30,921 bases of DNA from positions 1 to 30,921 of the forward strand of contig JAVBPD010000099.1 of NCBI GenBank assembly GCA_031549885.1, given 5' to 3'. Position numbers and translations under genes: made by a program. A model generated the notes under the pieces. It was not told the origin of the DNA. It ran no database searches and was given only the letters and a program-made list of their open reading frames with translations. Position 1 is the first letter of the stretch; every line of letters begins with the position of its first letter. Below, piece after piece: positions 1-7,475 of the stretch. This DNA comes from WQUF01 sp031549885 (GTDB lineage: Bacteria; Bacillota; Clostridia; Clostridiales; Clostridiaceae).

Positions 1-236
1 AGAACGTCCCCAAGATGAGCCTCCTTAATTCGACAAAATCGATGAGAAGGTCTAGGAGTGCTTAGCGAAATTAAAAAAAGTAAAAAATATAGGAAAACTT
101 GCAGAGAAAGATATCTAAAATGAAGATAATTTCCCGAAAAATTTTTCTTAAAAAACAGGAATGCTTTTATCCAAAAATTTAAAATTTGGACGAAATAAAA
201 ATACCCTACATATACATGTAGAGCAATCTTCTATGA
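1..236. other. Left-edge region, no gene identified
   Basis: No supportable gene was found in this stretch. The first 65 bases contain about 46% G+C (30 of 65 by my count), clearly richer than the roughly 25% of the sequence that follows. Frame 3 on the plus strand is open from base 3 to a TAG at 63-65 and ends in an Arg/Ser-rich tail (MRRSRSA). It could be the end of a small gene entering from the left, or part of a structured RNA or repeat, but nothing here decides. Bases 66-236 are AT-rich with only weak inverted repeats, for example TCCAAA/TTTGGA near 170-191. Confidence 0.4.
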
Positions 237-1163
237 TTAATCCTGTATTATTTTTTGGTAAATATAGTGATCTTGCCATCTTCCATTTATATAAAGATAC
301 TTTGGGCAAAGCCCAACCCTTGCAAAGCCACTCTTTTCCAAAACCCGTTGAGAAGATAAGTTATAAGTTAATACAGAAGCTTCTATTCTGTGCAAATTTA
401 ATTTATCTGCAGCATAGCTTGAGAGCAATCCTACAGCTTCGGTCATATATCCTTTTTTAGTGTAATCTTTATGAATGGAGTAACCTATAAACCCACTTCT
501 AAAACTTCCATAAACTATATTAAATAAATTTATTCTTCCTATTAATTTACCTTTTAAAAAAATTCCAAATCCAAAATATGTACCTTCAATAAATTGCTTA
601 TAACTATTTATTAAAGCTTTAACATGATAATCTAATGTGTAAAATTTGTCATCTCTAACTGGTTCAAATGATTTTAAATGTTCTAAATTAACTTTATAAT
701 ACATCATCATTTCCTCAGCATAATCTTTAGTTAAAATCTTTAGTGTTAAATTTTTACCATTTATTTGAAGATCCTTATCTTTATGTTTAAACATAAAAGT
801 ATTGTAATCAATGCCAAAAATTAATTCGGCTTTTACTTCATCATTTGAATAAACTGAATCAGATAATATACCTTCAAGCTTAAATCCAATATGATTAAAT
901 GCTGTTATATCTACATCTTGATCTATAAATATATTTAATTTGTTTAATTCCATTTTTGTGAAAATAGAATTACAAAGCAATATTAATGTACTTTCTATAA
1001 TTGTATATCCATTTGCCATGTTCTTATAATATTTGATTCTTAAATTGCAGTAGCGCTTTTTAACAAGATCAAAAATATTAATACGTCCAATATTTATACC
1101 ATTGGAATCCTTAATTATATATTCTTCATCATTTAAACAAACTAGTTTTACCAAAAAAATCAC
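237..1163 (-). CDS. GNAT-family acetyltransferase (RimJ/RimL type) with a degenerate N-terminal half
   Basis: This is a protein of 308 aa. Residues about 135-305 look like a RimJ/RimL-type GNAT N-acetyltransferase, which transfers acetyl from acetyl-CoA to an amine. Visible signs are the strand GKLIGRINLF, the segment GYSIHKDYTKKGYMTEAVGL at the acetyl-CoA loop, and the family ending NLSSQRVLEKSGFARVG followed by a DHYIYQK-like strand. The N-terminal 130 residues also have a strand/helix pattern ending in NHIGFKLEG, reminiscent of a GNAT C-terminus, so the protein may be a tandem GNAT whose first copy has decayed. The start is GTG, with AGGGGA just upstream at a slightly short spacing. It is divergent from the neighbouring methyltransferase. 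The substrate cannot be told; ribosomal-protein, antibiotic and small-amine acetylation are all possible. Confidence 0.75.
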   Translation of the reverse strand: MIFLVKLVCLNDEEYIIKDSNGINIGRINIFDLVKKRYCNLRIKYYKNMANGYTIIESTLILLCNSIFTKMELNKLNIFIDQDVDITAFNHIGFKLEGILSDSVYSNDEVKAELIFGIDYNTFMFKHKDKDLQINGKNLTLKILTKDYAEEMMMYYKVNLEHLKSFEPVRDDKFYTLDYHVKALINSYKQFIEGTYFGFGIFLKGKLIGRINLFNIVYGSFRSGFIGYSIHKDYTKKGYMTEAVGLLSSYAADKLNLHRIEASVLTYNLSSQRVLEKSGFARVGLCPKYLYINGRWQDHYIYQKIIQD

Positions 1164-1273
1164 ATTCCCCTATACAAATATATTCAATTATATCATATTA
1201 ATAATTTCTATTAATAGCTTTACTTTAATGTTTTTAATAAGTTATATTAATAAATATGAAAGGATTGATTGTT

Positions 1274-2422
1274 TTGAACAAACAAATTATTAATAAACTT
1301 AAATTTTTTTTAAGTAGCCTCTCAAATAGGTATTTAGAAAACAGCGACTATTTTTTAAATATATATTTTATATTTACAGCAGGTGCTAAACAATTTAAAG
1401 GTGATTGCAAGAATGTAGATGGAACTTTTATTTTAAGTTTTTTTGGAAATTTATCTTTTAACTCAATCGAAGATGTATTTACTAAGATTTGTGAACATGC
1501 TAATAATTATGATACTTTAGATTTATATTATACAGAAAGATTTTATAAAATACTAATATCATGTGATGAAAAAAATGTTAAATTAAAAAATGAAGAATTA
1601 AAAGATGATAATGAATTAAATCCTAATGCTTTATTGAGTAGGGATTATTTAATTAAGCCTCAATTAGCAAAAGATCTCTTATTTGAAATTGGAATAATGA
1701 CAAAAGATGGTAAGATAAAAAATGATAAAATAAGAAAATATAATCAAATAGATCACTATTTAGAAATAATCAGTCCATTAATAGATGAATTGCCTAAAAA
1801 TAGAAGAATAAATATTTTAGATTGTGGATGTGGAAAATCATATTTATCATTTGCTTTAAATTATTATCTTACAGAAATAAAAAAATTAAAGGCTCAATTT
1901 GTAGGTATTGATATTTCAAAAAAAGTTATAGATTCCTCTATTGAAATAGCAAAAAATTTAAATTTTAAAAATATGAACTTTTTAAATCTTGATATTAATG
2001 ATTATAAATCAAAAGATGAAATACATATAGTTATTTCACTGCATGCCTGCGATACAGCAACAGATATGGCTTTGGCCTCTGGTGTAAAGTCTAATGCTAA
2101 AATCATAATTGCAAATCCTTGTTGCCATAAAGAAATGTTAAATAGTTATGGTTATGAACCATTTAAGGATGTAATAAAACATGGCATATTAAAAGCAAGA
2201 CTTGCTGACACTTTAACAGATGGAATGAGAGCTCTTCTTTTAGAAGGCTATGGATATGATGTTTCTGTTGTTGAATACATATCTCCACTAGAAACACCTA
2301 AAAACATATTGATTAAAGCTATTAAAAAGCATGGTATAAATGATATTTATATGGATAAGTATGTAGAGATTATGAGGCTTTTAAATGTATACCCTGCCCT
2401 TTATGCATATCTAAATGATTAA
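1274..2422 (+). CDS. Class I SAM-dependent methyltransferase, function unassigned
   Basis: The glycine-rich SAM-binding motif I reads ILDCGCGKSYLSFAL, followed by motif II VGIDISKKVI and an acidic LDIND segment, which is the Rossmann pattern of class I methyltransferases. Later come SLHACDTATDMAL and NPCCHKE, two conserved Cys/His-rich segments of the kind seen in the methyltransferase group around GSTCD and tRNA methylases. This suggests a nucleic-acid substrate, but that is only inference. The N-terminal 170 residues are a separate helical domain. I place the start at TTG 1274 because AAAGGA at 1259-1264 lies 9 bases before it. An in-frame ATG at 1256 overlaps that ribosome site and has none of its own. 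The gene is divergent from the acetyltransferase, and a hairpin at 2432-2468 ends it. Confidence 0.75.
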   Translation: MNKQIINKLKFFLSSLSNRYLENSDYFLNIYFIFTAGAKQFKGDCKNVDGTFILSFFGNLSFNSIEDVFTKICEHANNYDTLDLYYTERFYKILISCDEKNVKLKNEELKDDNELNPNALLSRDYLIKPQLAKDLLFEIGIMTKDGKIKNDKIRKYNQIDHYLEIISPLIDELPKNRRINILDCGCGKSYLSFALNYYLTEIKKLKAQFVGIDISKKVIDSSIEIAKNLNFKNMNFLNLDINDYKSKDEIHIVISLHACDTATDMALASGVKSNAKIIIANPCCHKEMLNSYGYEPFKDVIKHGILKARLADTLTDGMRALLLEGYGYDVSVVEYISPLETPKNILIKAIKKHGINDIYMDKYVEIMRLLNVYPALYAYLND

Positions 2423-2431
2423 AATAATAAG

Positions 2432-2468
2432 CAGTTTCATAAACAGTTATTTTACTTTTATGAAACTG
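2432..2468. terminator. Bidirectional hairpin between convergent genes
   Basis: Perfect 12-base arms CAGTTTCATAAA (2432-2443) and TTTATGAAACTG (2457-2468) enclose a 13-base loop. The hairpin sits between the methyltransferase (stop 2422) and the convergent cysteine-rich gene (stop 2478). On the minus strand it is followed by a T-rich tail; on the plus strand the tail is weak. Confidence 0.7.
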
Positions 2469-2477
2469 TTAAAAATT

Positions 2478-2657
2478 TCAATTTTGTAATAGATATTTTG
2501 AAATTGTAGAATCCATATCTAATTTGCATTTGCCTTTTTTATAATAAACACAATTATCACATGTATTTGATATATAAGATAAAAATTGTTCACTTCCACA
2601 TTTAAATTTAAACATTGGGCAATTATCTGCAATAACAAAGTTCTTTTCATTATACAT
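2478..2657 (-). CDS. Small cysteine-rich protein, second of a pair
   Basis: This 59-aa protein has five cysteines (C13, C20, C33, C36, C44) and is otherwise polar. Residues 33-44 read CDNCVYYKKGKC, that is CxxCxxYKxxKC, a pattern shared exactly with the small gene just upstream (2722-2883). Such spacing suggests a zinc- or iron-sulfur-binding knuckle, but no family is recognised. I chose the ATG at 2657 because AGAGGTGAG precedes it at good spacing. The frame stays open to 2750, but that longer form would run through the ribosome site and add a hydrophobic stretch unlike the rest. It is last in a minus-strand run after ispE, with a hairpin terminator 10 bases beyond its stop. Confidence 0.65.
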   Translation of the reverse strand: MYNEKNFVIADNCPMFKFKCGSEQFLSYISNTCDNCVYYKKGKCKLDMDSTISKYLLQN

Positions 2658-2721
2658 AATAATCTCACCTCTGATATTTTTATATGTTATTATGTGTAAA
2701 ATAACTATTATGTATTCATGA

Positions 2722-2883
2722 CTATAAATATAAAACTGATTCAGTTTCACTACAATACTTTGTTATAATACATTTTTCTATATTTCTAGGGCATCTATAA
2801 CATATACACTTAGGATCTTCTCCTATGCATTTATTATTTTTATAATCAAAACATTTTAAACAGTTATTCCATTTTTGTTTCAT
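2722..2883 (-). CDS. Very small cysteine-rich protein, first of a pair
   Basis: This 53-aa protein starts MKQKWNNCLKC and ends SVLYL at a TAG (2722-2724). It has eight cysteines: C8, C11, C19, C26, C28, C31, C38 and C44. Residues 8-19 (CLKCFDYKNNKC) follow the same CxxCxxYKxxKC pattern as the next gene, and CICYRC at 26-31 adds a second cluster. A near-ideal ribosome site, AGGAGA, lies 5 bases before the ATG and overlaps the ispE stop codon, so translation is probably coupled to ispE. That site, the Cys periodicity and the paralogous neighbour are the reasons to call it real despite its size. A metal-binding role (zinc or Fe-S) is inference; the function is unknown. Confidence 0.65.
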   Translation of the reverse strand: MKQKWNNCLKCFDYKNNKCIGEDPKCICYRCPRNIEKCIITKYCSETESVLYL

Positions 2884-2892
2884 TTTTATCTC

Positions 2893-3735
2893 CTAAATTG
2901 TCCTTGTTATAAACACTTCATCAAACTTATTTTTCATTCTAAGAAACGCTTTCTGAGCAGTTAACATATCATCAAAGAAACCAAATACTGTAGGACCACT
3001 TCCAGTCATCATGGCGCCAATTGAACCTAAAGCTAAAAGGTCCTTTTTAATTTCTTTTATTTTAGGGTACATCACAATTGTAACATTTTCTAGCAAATTT
3101 CTCATTTCCCTACATAAAAGCCCTAAGTTATCTCTTTCAATTGCTTGTCTTAGGATTTTATTATCAGGGTGTTTATAAATTTTAGACACATCAAATCTTT
3201 TATATATTTCTGCAGTTGAGACTCCAAAATTTGGCTTTACAATAATCAATATTTTATTTTTAAATGGTTTAATATTTGTTATGTTCTCCCCTATACCTGT
3301 ACAAATAGCAGTGCCACCACAAATGCAAAAAGGAACATCAGATCCTGTTTTAACAGCTAAATTTCTAAGCTCATCATTAGTCACCTCAGGTTTGTACATG
3401 CTTCTTAAACCACGATATACAGCAGCAGCATTGCTACTTCCGCCTGCCATTCCTGCTGAAACAGGTATGTTCTTTTTAATAACAATATTAACACCATTTT
3501 CAATATTATAAACTTTCAAAAAATGTTCAGCTGCTTTATAAGCTGTATTTCTATTATCATTTGGCACATATTTTTTATTGCACTTAATTGTAATTTCACC
3601 TTCAGTTGGCGTAAGTTCTATAATATCATATAAATCAATAGTTTGCATTATCATTTCAACTTCGTGATACCCATCTTCTCTTTTTCTTAAAATATCTAAA
3701 CTTAAATTTATTTTAGCATATGATCTTAATAACAT
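2893..3735 (-). CDS. ispE: 4-diphosphocytidyl-2-C-methyl-D-erythritol kinase
   Basis: This is the GHMP-family kinase of the non-mevalonate (MEP) isoprenoid pathway, which phosphorylates CDP-methylerythritol at the 2-hydroxyl using ATP in the cytoplasm. The N-terminal AKINLSLDI, followed by the KREDGYHEVEMIMQTIDL segment, is typical of IspE. PVSAGMAGGSSNAAA is the GHMP ATP-binding loop, and the C-terminal GAMMTGSGPTVFGFF is the third GHMP motif. Length fits the family (about 280-290 aa). Two starts are plausible: ATG 3735 (chosen; GGAG 8 bases upstream, N-terminus MLLRSYAKINL as in homologues) and ATG 3753 (AAGGTG upstream, six residues longer). It is followed after 9 bases by the first cysteine-rich gene, apparently in one transcript. 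Confidence 0.95.
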   Translation of the reverse strand: MLLRSYAKINLSLDILRKREDGYHEVEMIMQTIDLYDIIELTPTEGEITIKCNKKYVPNDNRNTAYKAAEHFLKVYNIENGVNIVIKKNIPVSAGMAGGSSNAAAVYRGLRSMYKPEVTNDELRNLAVKTGSDVPFCICGGTAICTGIGENITNIKPFKNKILIIVKPNFGVSTAEIYKRFDVSKIYKHPDNKILRQAIERDNLGLLCREMRNLLENVTIVMYPKIKEIKKDLLALGSIGAMMTGSGPTVFGFFDDMLTAQKAFLRMKNKFDEVFITRTI

Positions 3736-3820
3736 TATTAAAGCTCCAATCAATTTACACCTTAGAGTTTTATTTCTATTTTAACATAATATTTTGTAAA
3801 TAAGTATAACTTAAAATAAA

Positions 3821-3865
3821 AGCATTGATTTATTTTAGCCATTAAAAACTAAAATAATCAACGCT
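3821..3865 (-). terminator. Terminator of the cyanophycin operon
   Basis: The inverted repeat has arms at 3821-3838 and 3849-3865 (AGCATTGATT...TTTTAG against CTAAAATAATCAACGCT) with one bulge and a 10-base loop. It begins 10 bases after the cphA stop. Read on the minus strand it is followed by TTTATTTTAA, so it fits an AT-rich Rho-independent terminator. Confidence 0.7.
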
Positions 3866-3874
3866 TAATATCAT

Positions 3875-6490
3875 TTATTCTACAGCTTTTAGTTTCTTGT
3901 CAATCTTGTATTCTTCTATTAGGCCTTGCAAAAGTTTATAATTTTCATAAAATGCTACAACACAATCGCCAGGTTGCGACATTGACAATGCCTTTTTTAA
4001 TGCATTTTTTTCTTTTAAGTATATATTAATTTTACCTTGGCTATATCCTTCTTGTAATATTGCTTTCTTTAAAAGCTTAGCAACTTCTCCTTCTTTTCGC
4101 CCTCTCTTATCTTCATCTTCTTTTATAATAATTCTAGAAAAGAATTTAGTAGATATCTTTCCTACCTCCATTATATGCTCATTAGTTCTATCTCCAGGCA
4201 TGCCAATAACACCTATTAAATTATTAAAATTTAATTTATTTAAAGATTCTAAAGTACATCTGTACCCTTCAATGTTATGTCCATAATCTAGCACAACAGT
4301 TATGCCATTAATATCAAACATATTAAATCTACCATTATTAAATTTCTCGTCAAGTAGAAAAGATTTTAACTTTTCTTTAATAGTTTCTAAGTTAACATTA
4401 AGTGCAATAGAAGTAGCTATAGCAGCAAGGGAATTCTCAATGTTATGTTCTAACTTTCCTTTTAATGTAATTGGTATTTCCTTTACTTTTATTATTGGTG
4501 ATAAAATGTTATTTTGTTCAAAACAAACATAACCATTTTCAATAAAAACAGCTTTATTTCCCTTTTCTAAATGTTCTTTTATTAACTGATTTTCCCTAGT
4601 TTTAGAAAATAAAATTAAATTACCTATGCATCTATCAAGTATAGTCATGCTCCATGCGTCATCTGCATTAAGTACACAATGACCATCGCTTTTAACCGCC
4701 TCAATAACTAAAGCTTTAACTTTAGTTAATTCTTCCATGGTGTTAACTCCATCAAGCCCTAAATGATCTTCAGTAATATTTGTTATAACAGCTACATCTG
4801 ATTCCTCATATGCTAATCCTCGTTTAATAAGACCACCTCTAGCTGTTTCAAGCACTGCTGCATCTACTTCTTTATTTAATAACACGCTCATTGCTGATAT
4901 ATATCCTGTAGTATCTCCTTCTTCAATGCAGTCGTCATTTATAAAGATGCCGCTGGTAGTAGTCATACCAACAGTATCTCCTTGACCTCTCAATATGTGT
5001 GAAATTAACCTTGTTGTAGTGGTTTTTCCATTTGTCCCGCTTACAGAAACAACAGGAATGTTTTCGTAGCCATCTTTATAATATAAGTCAAGAAGGTCTT
5101 TACCTATATTTTTAGGAACTCCAGATGATGGAAATAAATGCATTCTTATACCTGGAGATGCATTTATTTCAAGTATTGCCCCATTATCTTTTGTAATAGG
5201 CTTGCTAATGTCTATGCAACATATATCTATACCACATATATCCATGTTTACAGCTTTAGCTGCTCTTTGGCAGATCTTAATATTTTCTTCACATATAAGA
5301 TTGGTGCAATCTATTGCACTTCCGCCTGTAGATAAGTTAGCATTATTTCTTAAAACAATTTCCTCATTTATTTTAGGAGTACTGCTTAAAGAAAGGCCTT
5401 TTTCGCTTAAATTAGATATTAATTTTTCATCTATTATGATCTTTGTAAGAGGTTTTTCATGGCCTTCGCCTCTTAATGGATCTAAATTTAATTTTTTAAT
5501 AAGTTGTTTTATAGTACTTATACCATCTCCAACAATAGTAGGTGGCAATCTTTTAGAAACTGCTGATACTTTATAATTAATTAGAGTAACTCTATAATCA
5601 CTGCCTTCAATGTGTTTTTCAAGCAAAATATTCTCATAATCCTTTAATAAAAATTTATATGCCTCAATAAGATCTTTCTTATTTTGTATATTAGCATAAA
5701 CTCCATTTCCGTGATTTCCGTACCTTGGTTTAATTACAACAGGAAAGCCAATTTCGTCAGCTAAGGATAGCAAATGATTTTTATCATTTACTATGTCCCC
5801 CGATGCAACAGGAATAAAATTTCGAGATAAAATATCTTTTGTCAAAAACTTATCGCAAACTATTTCCATTGATACTGCATTTGTTTCAGGTCCTAATGTA
5901 GCTTGAACTCTTCTTGATTTTTTGCCATATCCCAATTGAATCATACTCCTATCTCCAAGCCTAATAACAGGAATATTTCTAATTTTAGCTTCATCAACAA
6001 TTGATTGAGTACTTGGTCCAAGCATTTCGGAAGTATATACTTCTTGGATCTTTTTCATCTGTCCATTTATATTTATCATTTTACCTTCTATTAAGCTATT
6101 TTCAATTTTTATGGCTAAGTCAGCAATCATTAGAGCTGTTCTCTCATATTTAAATTGAAAAATAAGATAGTAAAAATCTCCCTCAATCTCCCTAGCTTTT
6201 CCATATGATACCTCAATGCCAAGTCTGTTTTGCAATGCTATAATTATATGCTCACATATATGAGCTAAATAAGTTCCACCTGTTAGGCGTTTAAGAAAAC
6301 CAAAATCTTCATCTATGCCACATCTATGCTCTCTTACTTCTGGTATTATTTTCACAAGTCTTGTATTAAAATACTTAATATTTTTACTTGGAGTTTCAGC
6401 ATACCCTTCTAAGTCTAAGTCCAATCTTATACATGGTTTATGAGAATAAATGTTTTTTCCATTAAAGATTCTAGTGTTTATAATTTTCAT
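3875..6490 (-). CDS. cphA: Cyanophycin synthetase
   Basis: The enzyme makes cyanophycin (multi-L-arginyl-poly-L-aspartate) by ATP-dependent addition of Asp to the backbone and Arg to its side chains, without ribosomes. At 871 aa it has the family's normal size and three-part layout: an N-terminal domain (1 to about 200), an ATP-grasp domain (about 210-470, with VVIKPRYGNHGNGVY at 251-265 and AILEINASPGIRMH near 438-451), and a Mur-ligase-like domain. The last carries the P-loop SGTNGKTTTTR at 484-494 and NITEDHLGLDG at 571-581. The ribosome site AGGAGG lies 8 bases ahead of the ATG. It is 19 bases downstream of cphB in the same operon, ahead of a terminator. In Clostridium perfringens cyanophycin has been linked to spore assembly, which suits its sporulation neighbours; a nitrogen-reserve role is equally possible. 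Confidence 0.95.
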   Translation of the reverse strand: MKIINTRIFNGKNIYSHKPCIRLDLDLEGYAETPSKNIKYFNTRLVKIIPEVREHRCGIDEDFGFLKRLTGGTYLAHICEHIIIALQNRLGIEVSYGKAREIEGDFYYLIFQFKYERTALMIADLAIKIENSLIEGKMININGQMKKIQEVYTSEMLGPSTQSIVDEAKIRNIPVIRLGDRSMIQLGYGKKSRRVQATLGPETNAVSMEIVCDKFLTKDILSRNFIPVASGDIVNDKNHLLSLADEIGFPVVIKPRYGNHGNGVYANIQNKKDLIEAYKFLLKDYENILLEKHIEGSDYRVTLINYKVSAVSKRLPPTIVGDGISTIKQLIKKLNLDPLRGEGHEKPLTKIIIDEKLISNLSEKGLSLSSTPKINEEIVLRNNANLSTGGSAIDCTNLICEENIKICQRAAKAVNMDICGIDICCIDISKPITKDNGAILEINASPGIRMHLFPSSGVPKNIGKDLLDLYYKDGYENIPVVSVSGTNGKTTTTRLISHILRGQGDTVGMTTTSGIFINDDCIEEGDTTGYISAMSVLLNKEVDAAVLETARGGLIKRGLAYEESDVAVITNITEDHLGLDGVNTMEELTKVKALVIEAVKSDGHCVLNADDAWSMTILDRCIGNLILFSKTRENQLIKEHLEKGNKAVFIENGYVCFEQNNILSPIIKVKEIPITLKGKLEHNIENSLAAIATSIALNVNLETIKEKLKSFLLDEKFNNGRFNMFDINGITVVLDYGHNIEGYRCTLESLNKLNFNNLIGVIGMPGDRTNEHIMEVGKISTKFFSRIIIKEDEDKRGRKEGEVAKLLKKAILQEGYSQGKINIYLKEKNALKKALSMSQPGDCVVAFYENYKLLQGLIEEYKIDKKLKAVE

Positions 6491-6509
6491 GAAATTTTCC
6501 TCCTAAAAT

Positions 6510-7313
6510 TTAAGCAAGCTCAGGTTTTCTATTTGTTATGTCAAAGACGCATTTGTTATTTAAAAGATGCAATTGAACTCCAAATATTGCTATGACTTCT
6601 TCTACACTTTGAGAAGAAATTTTGTTTTCAGTACAATTTGCTCCATCTAAAACATAAACTGCACCTGACCCTATAACACGAAATTTATTTTGATCGTTAA
6701 CTATAATAGCTGTATCTTCATCTATTCCTATACCTAGTTTTTGAGGATTTTGAGCTATTGATGTCATTAGCCTGCCAATCCTGCCCCTTTCTTCAAAGTG
6801 TTGATCAATAATACAGTTTTCTATAAACCCCAAACCTGGAGCAAGGCCGATTCCTTTTTTTCTTGGAGCGTTTTTTCCATCTCCATGTGATATCATAACC
6901 TCGCTCATTACGGAAGCACCAGCAGATGTTCCTGCAAAAATGCATCCTGCATCAAATCTTTCATCTAACTCTTTATATATTGGCGTTCCACCTAATACAC
7001 TTGTTATTCTTAATTGATCTCCTCCAGTAAAAAATACTAAGTCTGCGTTTCTAATCATTTCTATGTTTTCTTCTTTATAAGCATCACTTCTATCTTTAAT
7101 ATTTAAAACTCTGATTTTTTCTATTCCTAATTCTTTAAAAACATTTAAATATATATTTTCAATTTCATCAGGTATTTGTGAAGCAGTTGGAGCAATAACT
7201 AAGTTTCCATTTTTGCTCAATATTATATCGGATATTTCCTTCAAAATGACTTTGCTATTTTTCTTATCTTCTGCGCCTCCTATTATGATTAGTCGTGTTT
7301 TTCCAAGATTCAC
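6510..7313 (-). CDS. cphB: Cyanophycinase
   Basis: This serine-type exopeptidase cuts cyanophycin into beta-Asp-Arg dipeptides. At 267 aa it matches bacterial CphB. The nucleophile motif FAGTSAGAS places the catalytic serine at residue 130. FFTGGDQ (94-100) and the conserved IIDQHFEERGRIGRL segment (168-182, with H172) are further family marks, as is the N-terminal IIIGGAEDK. The start is GTG, supported by GAGAGGTG six bases upstream. It is the first gene of a two-gene operon with cphA, so one promoter (7332-7359) would make both the polymerising and degrading enzymes. A separate peptidase for the dipeptide is not in this window. Confidence 0.93.
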   Translation of the reverse strand: MNLGKTRLIIIGGAEDKKNSKVILKEISDIILSKNGNLVIAPTASQIPDEIENIYLNVFKELGIEKIRVLNIKDRSDAYKEENIEMIRNADLVFFTGGDQLRITSVLGGTPIYKELDERFDAGCIFAGTSAGASVMSEVMISHGDGKNAPRKKGIGLAPGLGFIENCIIDQHFEERGRIGRLMTSIAQNPQKLGIGIDEDTAIIVNDQNKFRVIGSGAVYVLDGANCTENKISSQSVEEVIAIFGVQLHLLNNKCVFDITNRKPELA

Positions 7314-7331
7314 AAATTACACCTCTCTTTA

Positions 7332-7359
7332 ATTATATATTTTTTCCAAATATACCCAA
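7332..7359 (-). promoter_or_regulatory. Predicted sigma-A promoter of cphB-cphA
   Basis: On the minus strand, -35 TTGGGT (7354-7359) and a perfect -10 TATAAT (7332-7337) are separated by 16 bases, about 20 bases before the GTG start of cphB. The match is good at -10 and moderate at -35. A sporulation sigma factor could act here as well but no clear match was seen. Confidence 0.55.
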
Positions 7360-7405
7360 GTTTATACAAAAAAAATAAAACAATAAATTATTAGTAATTA
7401 AAAAA

Positions 7406-7430
7406 GACTAATAGTACTTACTATTAGTCC
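7406..7430 (-). terminator. Rho-independent terminator of the sipL-like gene
   Basis: Perfect 10-base arms GACTAATAGT/ACTATTAGTC (7406-7415 and 7420-7429) with a 4-base loop are followed on the minus strand by a run of six T. It lies about 45 bases after the stop of the SPOCS/LysM gene and separates it from cphB. Confidence 0.85.
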
Positions 7431-7475
7431 TCAAATTCTATGATTTATTATTTACAAATATAAAGCTTTTATACA

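Noticed and set aside
1..65. Possible 3' end of 23S rRNA, because the sequence contains CCCAAGATGAG
   Set aside because: The following bases do not continue as the clostridial 23S 3' end, and no helix partners or rRNA context follow.
161..460. Plus-strand open frame of 99 codons
   Set aside because: It runs antisense through the end of the acetyltransferase gene, has no ribosome site and encodes no recognisable protein.
2658..2750. N-terminal extension of the second cysteine-rich gene to 2750
   Set aside because: It would overlap the end of the first small gene and include the clear AGAGGTGAG ribosome site for the ATG at 2657.
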